A DNA stretch of 64,000 bases from Lithospermum erythrorhizon (lineage: Eukaryota > Streptophyta > Magnoliopsida > Boraginales > Boraginaceae), in assembly GCA_019722365.1 (NCBI GenBank), contig JADFUC010000213.1, forward strand, positions 217,703-281,702, in the 5' to 3' direction. Shown here piece by piece: positions 33,679-45,672 of the stretch (position 1 is the first letter of the stretch; every line of letters starts with the position of its first letter). The notes beneath the pieces are model-generated. The model was not told where the DNA came from, did not search any database, and was given only the letters and a program-made list of their open reading frames with translations. The translations under genes and the position numbers were made by a program.

Positions 33679-36600
33679 TCATTTGCGTCCTTCCACCTTC
33701 TTCTGCTCTTTGGCTGCATTATCCATAGAAAGCAGGAAATAGTTAGTTAATAACGACATGATCAAGCAGAAAAAAATAAAATAAATGTTAGCAAATACAC
33801 CACGCACCAGCTTTCTCTTCTTCTCGCTTCTTTGCAGCTTCTTCCCTTTGTTGACGAATAAGGGCCAGTCTCTCTGCAATATTAAACAATTAAAAGACAA
33901 TAACAATAAATATGTTTGCTGAGGTACAGTTCATTCACACTGGATAGGAAAGAGGCTCAAGCCAGAATTGTCATGCGAATATAAAAAACAACCATGTATC
34001 AGAACTACATATGATCTTTTTGACGATCAGAACTACATATGATCTTTTTGACAACTTCTATATAGTAAATCAAATATCAGACATAATGAGGAAGTTATGA
34101 TACAAACCAATCAAGCAGTAAAAGAGGGGACGTAACGATGTGGTTCACCTTAAAGCATGGTGGACGAGTATGCTAGGAAAAGAAACACAATATATTTGTA
34201 TAAAGTAAGAACATTATAGAGTCTGACAAGTCTATATAATGGTCGAAGAGCATGCCAGGAAAAGAAACACATGACATTAACCACTTAACCCAACTATGAG
34301 TTCAAGCAGGCCCCAACATTTTTTCAAGAAATTGTTCAAATAGATTATGGAACTTCACCTAGGTCTTTTCTTGATTGATCGGTTTTCCCTTGTTCTTGCA
34401 GTCTCATGTACCTCTCACGAGCTTGCTGTTTTTCCAGCTCTTCTCTGAAAGCAGTATGTAACTAATTACATAAGAAGAACAAAACAAATGACCTTCAATC
34501 TGAAAAAGAAAAACTAACCTTCAATCTTAAAAGAAGAACTAACAAGAACAACATAGATCATTTAGTGTATTTAACTAGAAAAACTATATACCCTCTCTTG
34601 TAACACTTCACCTGACACATATCATCGGTAATTTATATGCACTATTTTAGATAATCATCAGTTTCCTAATTAATTTCTCACAATATCATTTCTTTAAATG
34701 AAACAAGTGTAAGTCAGACAAATACCATTGGTCATGTAATGAAGCTATTATTCAACTCAGTGGATGTTTGGCTAGAGCTATCTTAAAAGCGACCAGGTGC
34801 AAGATATGATCCTGGAGCAACTTTTTTACTTACACAAGCTATAAAACAGATCTCTGGAAAAGAATTGCCTAACAGTCTCAATTGCTTCAGGCAGTATAGT
34901 GCAACATTTTCAACATCTTTAGAACACATCCAAATATATTATTAAGATTTCAACCTAAAGATAGCTCTGCTTGATAGTGTTCTGAAACTAGCTTGTCTTA
35001 ATCATATTACTAAAGTAATACATACTGCAAAGAGAAACAAACTACAGACTTGACTATTACTTATTTAAAGTTCTTAAAACAGAAATGTTACATGTTTACT
35101 CCAACACCTTTCATTTTATAAGAAGTTATCAAAAGCATGTGTACCTTTCACGTCGTGAGAGCTCAGTTGTCTTCTCAATCTGCATTATATAAATTACACA
35201 TCATCTTAAAATCAGTCATTGCATTAAGTTATATACAAAAAACTAAAGATAACCATTACTCACATCTATATCTCTAGCTTTCAAATTCTTCGGCTTCAAA
35301 AGATTGGGATTCTCAATCTCAATAATTCCTTGAGTACCCTTTCGCTTCTATTAACAGAATGAATAAACAAAGCAGTGAGCAATAAGTTATACATTCGTAG
35401 AAACTGAAAGCCATAAGAATTCAAAGGCCACACTAACCTCCGAATCTTCATCAAGCTCCTCTTCTGACTCTTCTTCAGACCTCTCTTCCTCTTCTTCAAC
35501 TTCTGCTTCCTCCTGAAGTATTACATAATAAAATATGATAATGAGAATAATAAACATAGGAATTATGAATACTAATCCATCTGATGCCAAAAGGTGCATT
35601 ACAGATGTCATTTGGCTAACCTTTATTTTCTGTGACCACCTAAGTAACCATGTATATCCTCCTTCTCAACATATTTGATTGTAACATGATAATTTTGATT
35701 CAAATAAAATTATGTCAATTCAGACCACAACGTTTGTTAAATTTGACCATTGAAAACAAACTGGGCACTATTTTTTGGATAAGGTATATTAATTATATTT
35801 AATTTGATCCTAGTATAAACACTAGAAACCTGACGACGTAACCATGTAAGTATATTGTAAGCATTATTAAATGACTTCAGAAACAAATTTCATCATGATG
35901 CATTAATTTATAGCCTGTTCATACAGAAAAAAGTTGATAAATTACCCTTTTAAAGGTACGTGGCCGCGAAGCAGAAGTACCAGCAACTGCGATATCATAA
36001 AAAAGGAGAATAAAATCAATACTGATAAGATAACTAAAACATTGAATATTTGTAGCATCATATTTCAAGTCAAATCTCTTGGATATCCACCTTCATGTTG
36101 CATATAATAAAATTAGAAAAAGATTGATAGAGCTGATGACCTGGATCCAGACATTGTATCATACTACATTCAAATTTGGATGATTTAATCATAAAAAGAT
36201 GGTCTACCAAAGACAAAAATGTGATTTTAGCAGTAAAAAAAACATCTCTTGCCACAATTTATATAAGCAAATATAATGTCCTGTTAAAATTTTCAGTGAA
36301 CACCATACATAACATAATGTGTACAAGATCAATTACACCCTAATACACACCAAGTATTTACAACAAAAATATCAAAAGGACTTCATCAAATCTGTTTTGA
36401 TCATCTCAAAACAAAATCAGCATTTTAAATGGAACAATAAATATGCTAGCATACAACGACCAAGGGAGATATAGCGCTACTTCTCTTCCCCTTTTCCTCG
36501 AACTACGTATCTATATTTCCCTGTAACGGTGTTAACACTTGACCTTCAAAAACTTAATGATAGCATAAAGGTAAATCGATCAAAGCAATCCGAATAAATT

Positions 36601-39600
36601 CTAACACTAATAGTGGTTCACCAACTATTTGCAACCAGAACATCCTTTCTTCAAATAGTGAACCACCACAAAAACCCATATCCTATTACTCAAAGTATAA
36701 TCTAGATTCTAGTCTATAATTGCTAAAACTTCTAAATTTAAAAATAAATTGCATTGACATATATACTCGTCTTATGTTTCCGTGTCGTACCACTAAATAA
36801 ACCTTTGTTTATTGCGAAGTAGTAAATAGTTTATTGACTTCACAGGTGGGTGGTCGGAATAACTTTTTAGCAGGAAGGAACCTCTTGTTCAAAAGCAAGA
36901 TTATTCAGCATCCATGCAGATCATGCAACGTGCAAACTCCAACATGTAGATAGCAGCTCAAATAAAGGAGTTTGTTTAGCTAGTTAGTTAGATATTTGTT
37001 ATGCTTTCCTTGTTTCTTGTTTAGTGCCATTGCAGTTGTTGGTAATGGCAAGTTAATGCTTGAATGGTCTCCTATCCTTAAGGAAATTCAGTTGTAATCT
37101 TTGGCTATAAAAGCCATATTCCATTCTCGATAGAAAATTCGACTTGTCTAGTTTATGTCTATTTTGGACTCTGTGAGTTGTGTAACTTAACATAAGGCAT
37201 TCATTTCATTTGTGTGATTGACTTGATCCGACATTTGGTATCGGAAGGCAAGAGAACTGGCGCAATAGTTTATCAGCGGCGCCATATGAGAGATATTGGA
37301 TTCGATCGCGAGAGAGAGTATTATAAAATATTACCATACGAAAAAAAAAACATTTGGTATCAGAGCGAATGGGAAGCAAGGTTGATTTGAGTGATAAACA
37401 AAAGTGAAAATGAGTGAAGAAAAGACTCTCATACCTCATTTTGATGGTTATTATGACCATTGGAGTGAGATGATGGAAAAACACTATTCGAGGGGCTAAA
37501 GTGCATGGGAATTGTTGAAGAGGAATAGAACGGTCGATGATTCCGATCACCACGCGAGAGAGAATGAAGAGCACCTCTTGATGAAGTGAGAATAAAGACA
37601 TCAGAGTTAAGCGTTATCTCTTTCGAGCATTGGACAAAAGAGATATTCGAACAAATTTTGGATGGAGAAGTTCGAGTGATATGGGATTCCATGAAGAAGA
37701 AATTTGGTGTGATCAGGAAAGTAAATAAGTCAATCTATGATGCATTAAAGGAGGAAATTTGAGCACGTAAATGAAGAAAGGTGAAAGCTTGATAGATGAG
37801 TACTTTGCTAAGGTAAGCTTCGGGTTTTTTGAAACAATTTCGAGAATCAATAGAACTATAGTGATTCGAGATAGTGGAGAAAGTATTAAAACGCTAACAA
37901 ATCGGTTCCTTTCGTGGCCGTATTAATGCCAGTGAAGAATCTACAAATATAGATGACCCGGCGGTTGATGAACTTTAAAAGCGGCTGCTACGATGCATGA
38001 GCAGAAATTCAAAAGATTTCAAAAGCAAGAAGAAGATCAAGTCTTAAAGGTGGAAGAAAGATATGGCTCTAGTTCAAGAGGAAGAGGAAGAATCACATTC
38101 AGAAGAAGTAAGGGTGGTCGTAGATAAGACTTGAACAAAACAAGCATAGAGTGCTTCAAATGTCACAAGATGGGACATTTCCAATATGTCCAATTGAACA
38201 CGAAGCCACCAGCCCAATACTATCATGGAAGAAAAAGATGACATGTTACTAATGGCCTTGATCGATCGAGTGTGTGCGGACAAGGGTGAGCGTGATTCGT
38301 GGACTCGGGTTGCTCAAATCGCGTAAGTCGAAGAGTTGTTACTGCTTGTGATAAATCTTCTGACATTCGGTAAAACTAGAAGCGACACAAAACTATCGTG
38401 ACTTGGGGAAAAGGCATTGTGAAAACTCAAATTTAACAATGTCACTCATGCTATTGGAGATGTCTATTTTGTGCCTGAATTGAAGAGTAACTTGTTGAGC
38501 GTTGGACAATTGCAAGAAAAAGGATTGATCATAATATTCAAGGGTGGAAATTGCATTGATATGCATCCAACAAGAGGTGAGATCGTTCAAACTAACATGA
38601 AACCCAAATCTGATGTTCATGATCCCATTAGAGTGCGAGAAATGCGGTGAGGAGCCCAGAGAAGAAATTAATGCGAGAGCTACGCGAAGGACATGACGTA
38701 TGGATAAAAAGTGCGGAATAAGCGAACATGAAGTGGAATCGTGCATACACGTATTAAATGTGATAATAGGCTACTCTTATCAAAACTGTCAAAATCACGT
38801 ATTCACGTGGCAAGCAAGCATTGATGTCGGGGTTTCATTTCTTGAGGAACTCGCTAAGAAGAGCGTGCATTGGAATTTTTTAAAAACAAGTCAGTACTTG
38901 ACATGCTTAACTAAGCGAGCCATTGAAGAGTGATGCTTTTATCAAGTTGAGAAGTGCCAGGGGAATGTGTTCTGTAGGAATAAGTTAAACACTTCATGTT
39001 TAGCTTTAGGGAATGTTGAAGCGAGTATTGACATCCCGTGCGGTCACGGCGTGCAAACTCGACATGAATGGCGGCTCAAATAAAGAGTTTGTTTAGCTGA
39101 TTCAGATTAGATATTTGTTATGCTTTCCTTGTTTCTTGTTTAGTGCCATTGCAGTTGTTGGTAATGGCAAGTTAATGCTTGAATGGTCTCCTATCCTTAA
39201 GGAAATTCAGTTGTAATCTTTGGCTATAAAAGCCACATTCATTCTCAATGAAAGGTATTCGACTTGTCTAGTTTTATGTCTATACACTTGCTCCATTTGC
39301 ATTATGCACTCTGCAAGTTGTGTAGCTTAACATAAGGCATTTCATTTCATTTGTGTGATTCAACCTTGATCCAACAGCCGCATTGAGACATTTTGTATGC
39401 ATATTCTGAGACCTTGGATTACTAAAAAGATTGTCCACTTTAGAATTTTGATGTAGACTACTTTAATTTTCAACTTAAACATTATAGTATATTTTGTATA
39501 ATATTCCCTCCGTTTCAAAATACATGATATAAATTTTTTTTACTTTTTTCACAATAGTTGATTGTTTACAATTTTAATATACCTTTTTTACAAATTTAAT

Positions 39601-40509
39601 GTAACTTTTCGTTTTGATATAAGCTTTCACCAATTAAATTGAAGTTTTTACTTGTCTGGCCAATAAAATAATTTTAAATAGCTTGATAAATCGATTTTGA
39701 AGCTTGTTAGGGAGTCTTTAGTTAAATTTATATCAACAATAGTATTTTCAACATCATTAACTATTAGTATGCCAATTTTCATTCAAATCTAAGTTATGTA
39801 AAATTGTTACTTTCGAGCATTGAAAAATCAAACTTGGCAATCTTTTTGCAATTTAGGTAGTATAAATCTTCAACAACAATTAAAGCATCCAATCAAAAGC
39901 AGATCCAAATAACATGAAATTATCAAACAATCAATAAGAAATTCACAGAAACGAAAATGAAAAACTATATAATCAAACAACACGAAATAATCAGACAATC
40001 AATAAAATATTCACAGAAATGAAAAATAAAATCACATAATCCAAAAAAAGAATTACCAAATAAACCACAATACTCCGTATAATCTATAAGCAGGTCCAAA
40101 TAACACGAAATTATCAAACAATCAATAAGAAACTCACAAAAAATGAAAAAAAAAAAATCAAACAACACGAAATTATCAAACAATCAATAAGAAAGTCACA
40201 GAAATGAAGAATAAAATCAAATAATCAAAAACACGAAATTACCAAATAACCACAATATAATCTATAAGCAGGTCCAATTAACACGAAAACATCAAACCAC
40301 CAATAATTAATTACAAAAAAAAATGACAAAATAAAAAATATATATATATAATTTATAAGCATATCCAAATAACACGAATTTATCACAAAATGAATAAAAA
40401 CTTAGAAAAAAATAAAAATAAAAAACGAAATAGTATAATTACTCAAGTCTTCAGTGCTAGTGAACTGGCGACGACCAGTGGGTTTGCCCTTGAATTTTCC
40501 TCTACCCAT
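33679..40509 (-). CDS. HASPP28: PP28/PDAP1-type phosphoprotein (28 kDa heat- and acid-stable phosphoprotein family)
   Basis: Eight exons on the reverse strand: 40443-40509, 35946-35986, 35438-35512, 35264-35347, 35145-35179, 34359-34444, 33808-33873 and 33679-33713. All junctions are GT-AG and in phase, giving 162 residues. The N-terminus MGRGKFKGKPTGRRQF is the family signature. An acidic block with ERSEEESEEELDEDSE (about residues 46-61) contains casein kinase 2-type serines. It is followed by KGTQGIIEIENPNLLKPKN and a basic, Glu/Arg-rich helical tail with RERYMRLQEQGKTDQ and RLALIRQQREEAAKKREEE. The animal homologue PDAP1 binds PDGF-A; the plant role is poorly defined. Intron 1 is 4.5 kb, far longer than the rest, and holds a Ty1/copia element and a tandem repeat array. 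A telo-box AAACCCTAA lies about 50 bp upstream of the start (40560-40568), as in many translation-related plant genes. Confidence 0.93.
33997..34051. repeat. 28 bp tandem duplication in PP28 intron 6
   Basis: ATCAGAACTACATATGATC followed by TTTTTGAC occurs twice, head to tail, with a single-base difference. No coding effect. Confidence 0.9.
36886..37234 (+). repeat. 5' LTR of the copia element
   Basis: Contains GGCTATAAAAGCCA, a TATA box expected to drive element transcription. Identical to the 3' LTR from about 36985 to 37110, but diverged at both edges. Confidence 0.85.
37411..38630 (+). pseudogene. Copia gag to protease remnant
   Basis: Starting at 37411 the plus strand reads MSEEKTLIPHFDGYYDHWSE, the typical start of plant copia gag. 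Later blocks are WDSMKKKFG (about 37680), MKKGESLIDEYFAKV (about 37772) and HEQKFKRFQKQEEDQVLKVE (about 38000). A zinc knuckle CFKCHKMGH (about 38153) has lost its last Cys. The protease FVDSGCSN motif is at about 38299. VYFVPELKSNLLSVGQLQEK (about 38463) belongs to the region before integrase. Frames change between nearly every block, so nothing intact could be made. The rest of pol is deleted. Confidence 0.85.
39014..39376 (+). repeat. 3' LTR of the copia element
   Basis: Matches 36886-37234, with the same TATA motif GGCTATAAAAGCCA. It is preceded by the purine-rich AGGGAA. The 5 bp flanks CCTCT (left) and GCCGC (right) do not form a clear target duplication. Confidence 0.85.
39893..40420. 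repeat. Nested tandem repeat array next to exon 1 of the PP28 gene
   Basis: Motifs such as TCCAAATAACACGAAATTAT and CAAACAATCAATAAGAAA recur many times. GCAGGTCCAAATAACACG-type starts fall at about 39898, 40090, 40268 and 40360, giving a higher-order unit of about 180-190 bp built from shorter blocks. It ends about 20 bp from the 5' splice site of exon 1. Confidence 0.85.
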
Positions 40510-40559
40510 CTTTGCTGCTTTGAGCTCAAAAGATGAGTCACAAAATATTTGGGACAATA

Positions 40560-40568
40560 AAACCCTAA
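40560..40568 (+). promoter_or_regulatory. Telo-box upstream of the PP28 gene
   Basis: AAACCCTAA lies 51 bp upstream of the PP28 start codon. Telo-boxes are common in promoters or leaders of plant translation and cell-growth genes. This is a motif match only. Confidence 0.5.
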
Positions 40569-41385
40569 TTTCTCACTTATGGGATTATTATATTGAAAGG
40601 TCGTGATTTATTTTGCAGGATTTAATTAATAGTCAACCCTAATGACTGGAATATTAAATTAGTCATTTCAAGTGTGGGGTTATAAAATATTCGATCGTAA
40701 AAAATTTCTAGACGAAATATACGAAATATTTGTGATCGTGTCATCCTTCATACTTGAATCATATTTTGAAGCACTTATATTTTATTACAATTTAATGCTC
40801 AATTAAAAATATTAATCATGATTGTTATCCTTTTAATTATATATTATGTTAAAAAATATGAAGTGTAATTATTCATTTATTACAACTTCGACTATATATA
40901 AAGATTTTTTACGATCATGTATAATAGCACCCCATTTTAAAATTCATTCACAAATTATTTGAATAAATTTGAAATCTATTCACGACTTACTTGAATCTCA
41001 TATAAACTTTAAAAATATAGGACATGGAAATTTAAAAACATGTGCATGTTTGAAATAATAATTTTCCCCTTTTTGCCAGTTATAACCATCAAACATAATA
41101 AATCCTAAAATTTGGTAATATGTTAACTAATTAATCCGAGCATACATTGAAGCAATTTCTTTGATTTCGACAAACAAAGAGGAACTGGGAGCACAAAGAG
41201 TGAACCTGGTTTTAAAAACTGACATTACCACAGCAAAATAAACAGGCAGAAGTCATTATGGCTTGGGCATATCTCCATGATAGAGAATAAAACATGCTCC
41301 ATATGGCAATTTAGTTAGACCACCTCAGGTTAACAGGACTGAGAAAAAGACACTTATTAACATGCATCAGATATATTTCACTATG

Positions 41386-44300
41386 TTAGTAGTAACCAGT
41401 TGGATTATCAACCAGGTAATCATCATACGGTGGACTTGCTCCAAAGTCGAACTCCCCACTTGTGGGAAGCACATTACTTGTTTGGGGAGCTGCATTACTT
41501 GTTGGGGTAAGATGAAGGTTTGCAACACCTTCCTTTACACTAGCTTTTGCCCTCCCTTTAGCATTGCGCTTCTCGGATTGAGATTCAGCGGTCAGCCTTC
41601 CCATTTGCTTCTGGAGATCAGCCACCGAGTCATTTGTTGCAACCTTGCCTTTAGGACTTTTTTTCTTCTCAACAAACTTGAGCTCCAATCTGTATAAGGC
41701 GCATGTGTCATATTTAGTGATCTCATATTCATAAAGGTGCCATTCATATTTCTCCATTGGTTGTGGATCCATATAATATGATCTCTTCAGCCCCCCAAAT
41801 TCATTCATCAATTGTTTCCTTGACTCATGCCAACCTCTACCATTATAATCTGGCAAAGACCTTTGCTTTCTGTTACCACTCTCAAATGCTCTCCTAGGCT
41901 TATCGAAGAAAAGCCATTCCCTGATTGTTTCACCTTCGAGAACTTTAAGGTCAAAAAGTTCTGCAAAATCAGCAAATGAGGAGTTATTAATAGGAATCAA
42001 AGATATAAATATTGACAGAAAAGGGAGTAGCAATAAAGGAAGAAGTTTCCATCTCTTTTACATTTAATACAAAGTATATCTGTACATAGAAGCAAACAGT
42101 CAAATAAATCTGTAAGATATCTACTACAACATACCATGAGCATTCCATGGGGATTTTGCAGTTGCTGCCCCCTCACATTCAGGAATGCCAACATCTTTCC
42201 CCTCTGCTTTTGCACAAAGAGCAGCAAAAAGCAAACTATCCTTTAACCCAATTCCCCCAGGTCGCAGAACTGGAGCCATACCAAGGCACCCCTCGCTGGG
42301 TGCTATTGCTTGGTGAAAATCACTGCAATAATCTTGAAAATTTTGACACCAAACACGGGCAGGCCTGGAACAATCCCACAGTGCACATTTTGCCCCTAAA
42401 AAAGCAGATGGAGGGGGGGAAACATCTTGTGCAAAGTGAGACACCTGGGGCAAACCATTGTCTACACAAAAAGTAGAATCATCAAATGCAGGCAAGTACT
42501 GCTGGTCAAGATCTTGAGATAAGTTGAAGGAATGATAGTCGAAGTGGGATGCATTGCTCATATTATTTAGTCCAACAGGATGGAGGTTAATGTTATCAGG
42601 TCCCATGTTAATGCCTGACTGAGACCCTTTGCAGTGATCAACAAACTGAGTACTCTCTTCTGGCTGTACATGACCTACAGTGATACCCTACAATATAACA
42701 AAAACAAGTTCTAAACTTTTAATTTGAAATTTTAAGTTAAAGCACACAACATCAAGTAAATCCTGGCAGTCATCAAACATCCAACTGTGGCTAGAGGTCC
42801 AACAGAAAAAGACAGGGAGCCAAAATGACATGACCACCTCACATTCAGAGTTCAAGTAGCTGATGCAAATATATAATTCAATTGAAGCAACATCAAGGAC
42901 CAATAGGGAAATGGCACATTAGCACATAGACATTTTTTAGGCGTACGCAGATATATATTAATAATACTAGGGAAGAAACTTGCTCATTTAATCAAACTAA
43001 CACAACTGCATATACAGCCTACAGTCAACCAGATGGTGTGTTAAACATATCACTGGCATAACAGATTCTGATCAATGAGAAGGAAAATCAAATATAATCA
43101 GAAAGAAACGAACTATAGCAATAGCATGAGAACAGGTCTCCTTATGTGTGTTCGTGTGTGTATATACATCAGTTCAAAAAAAATACATATATACATCAGT
43201 TCATATTGGATTTGGAGCGGACATCTGTTAATGTGGGTTATCAAGTAAGGTTAATGTTCTGTTTCCATCCTTCCATAAATATACAATAGGGAGTGCTGCA
43301 AGTACCCATATAACTAATGATGATAGCTTTGAAATTCGAAAAGGAAAGATAAAAGGTATACAGTGAATTTACAGTGGGTAAAAATATAAGCCAACATTCT
43401 AAAAGATTTTTCTAAGAACGAAGGGTAAAGTGGAAGAGAGCTCGGTATCTTTTGAAAAACAATTTAAACAAGGAGTTCATTCAATTATAAAGAAGGATGT
43501 AATAAATAGTTCAAAGGTCAAATGCATCTGTCAATAATCAGATATTGTGTTACCCTATGGCCTATACTGGTAATGATGGTTGACACAAATGTAAAACAAG
43601 ATCGAACTTATCTACAGGAACAGTTTTTTTCTAATGCAACATTAAAAAGATTAATGAGCCACCAATACAAAACGACCTTTCTTGTCCTTCCATGGAAGTG
43701 AGTCTAAAAATTTATAGACAAAAGAGGGTATTAAAGCATACATAAGACTTTATTAAATGCCCATTTCTCTGGAATGTTTGAGAACAAATCGTTCATCATT
43801 ATAAGGTATATGATTAAATATAAGAGACAACAGAATTACTAGGCACTGCTGTCATAAAAACAGAATACACTAAAAAAAATTAACACGTATGACTGCCTTA
43901 ACTTTACAACATGCTCTTCAGGCTTTTCATTTTTTTTAAAATTTATCCTCTAAATTCATCAAATATAGAGAAGTCGATCCCTAAGCTTCTTGATATACGT
44001 AAAAAGAGGTTCAAAAGAAAATGCTTGTACAACCATCCTGTACAGAATGATTGTACCTTATCCATGTAGCAAGCAACATAAGAAAATAATTAGTTGAATC
44101 AAGTTTTACCTCATGCATAGCAAAAGTTTCATCCTTCTGTCTATCGGGTTCAGGCTTTGGAGCAGCTAAACCACTAGTTGCATCATCTTCCTCATCACAT
44201 AGATGCAACAGCCTATAAATCTCCGATGAGAATGAGCCCAGACTATCTCCCTGTACCAATCAATCATTAGATACCTCAATGCAATGAATCAACAATTTTA

Positions 44301-45064
44301 CAAACTAGTATAGTCTACACAGTTAACAAACACTCTTCTTGACAAGAATTCTCAAAAACATAAATCCTCAGATTTCAATTTCGCTACCATTATCATCATC
44401 ATAACAGCGCTACTAAAACATCTCAACTATAAACATAATTTGAGTAGCTCAATGACAAAAATATCTAGTGACACTCCCCACAATGCCACAATCATAAGAT
44501 CCGTCATAAAATCTAATATTTGATTTGGTTCTTAAAAATCCAATTCAACTAGCATACACGAATTCAACATAAGAAAATCTTATTTCCGCATCATAAAAAT
44601 CTTCTCCCAGGTCAAGTAGAAATCTTTGTGCTTGAGCCGTCTTTAAGATTGACTATGTTCATACTTCATAGATAGTGGTAAAATCTTATTACGATTTTTT
44701 ATGTGACAATAACATTTACTGAAAAAGAATCAGTGTGTAAACAATAACAGAGTGTAACATCGCCCTCAAATAGATTGCTGTATAAACGAATTTGAACCCT
44801 AAATAGCAAGCTGCACTCCTAGCCTGTTTCTACCTGCTGCAAGGAAGAGGCAGGAGATGGCTCATTGAGCTCAGCTTTCCACTCACGAAGCATCTGATGA
44901 AGCTGTTCTTCAAGTACAGCAACTTCAACATTGCGGCTCTCTTTCCTGGCCACTTGTAGATCGCTGAACATCCCTTGCAGATCATCGACACGATTCTTTG
45001 CCCGGTCCTTGAAGAGCTGGTGCGATGCAGACTTGGATGCACCGCTCTTCAAACCTTTACCCAT
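41386..45064 (-). CDS. VOZ1: VOZ transcription factor (vascular plant one zinc-finger)
   Basis: This encodes a plant-specific transcription factor, distantly related to NAC proteins. VOZ proteins bind the palindrome GCGTNx7ACGC as dimers, interact with phytochrome B and promote flowering. Four exons: 44834-45064, 44110-44250, 42135-42687 and 41386-41960, all GT-AG and in phase, giving 499 residues (Arabidopsis VOZ1 is 486 by memory). The N-terminus [20 protein letters not shown] starts domain [20 protein letters not shown] and a coiled stretch follow. Domain B holds the zinc-binding [15 protein letters not shown] block (Cys 225, 230, 238 and 245, with His 249), then the NAC-like basic part ([29 protein letters not shown]). 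I chose the ATG at 45062-45064 over one 9 bp upstream because MGKG is conserved. VOZ1 or VOZ2 cannot be decided. The gene is intact. Confidence 0.95.
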
Positions 45065-45096
45065 CACAATCAAAACCCTACAACTTCAGTTATTCC

Positions 45097-45672
45097 TGCA
45101 AACAGTGAACACCGAGACAGTTAAATTTGTCCCAAAACTTTAAAATACACAATTACCACAGAAAAATTCAATAAGGATCACAAAAAATTCATTAAAATAA
45201 GCCAAGATCATACCACCCCCAACCCCACACACACAAAAAAAAAATCATAACTTATCGATTGAAGCACATGTATAAATCGCAATTAATTATCAAAGAAGAC
45301 CAAACCAAACTATGCATTATCCTCACTATGTAACACTGTCTGTTACACTACGTTAAGATGATGACACATGCTTTATTTTTTATTCTTCAATTAACCTTTT
45401 TAAACAAATAAAAATCTTAACCAAGTGTAACATACACCGACATTTATCTCTGCATTATCCCGAGTAAGCGTAATTGGGATCGCCTATATGAATACAACGT
45501 CTTCATTCAATTAGTCGGATAGTCATAACTAAAAATTCAAAGTAAAGTGATAATTAGGGTACATGCAAGTACAAACCCTAAAAGACAAATAAAAAACCAA
45601 CGAAATTCAACACAAACAAACAATTCGAAGGGGGACACAAAATAAATACTCCACATAAACCTAACAACTTAC
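45097..45672 (-). other. Predicted intron in the VOZ 5' untranslated region
   Basis: On the reverse strand, CATCAAG followed by GTAAGTTG at 45672 is a strong donor. TTTGCAG ending at 45097 is a strong acceptor, 32 bases before the ATG. A 5' leader intron is a plausible layout for this gene. This is inference from splice consensus only. Confidence 0.45.

Larger units (their letters stand above)
36886..39376 (+). mobile_element. Internally deleted Ty1/copia retrotransposon in intron 1 of the PP28 gene
   Basis: Direct LTRs (36886-37234 and 39014-39376, each about 350-363 bp) begin TGTTC/TGTTG and end CCGACA/CCAACA. TGGTATCAGAGC at 37355-37366, and a degraded copy of it at 37237, mark the tRNA-Met primer site. 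The interior encodes a gag remnant and a little pol sequence; integrase, reverse transcriptase and RNase H are missing. It lies opposite to the host gene's transcription. A block of about 150 bp is virtually identical between the LTRs, pointing to a fairly recent insertion. Confidence 0.85.

Noticed and set aside
39965..40183. Phe-rich reverse-strand open frame
   Set aside because: It lies in the intronic tandem array; its content simply repeats the array unit.
42147..42476. Plus-strand 109-residue frame
   Set aside because: Shadow of VOZ exon 3 on the opposite strand.
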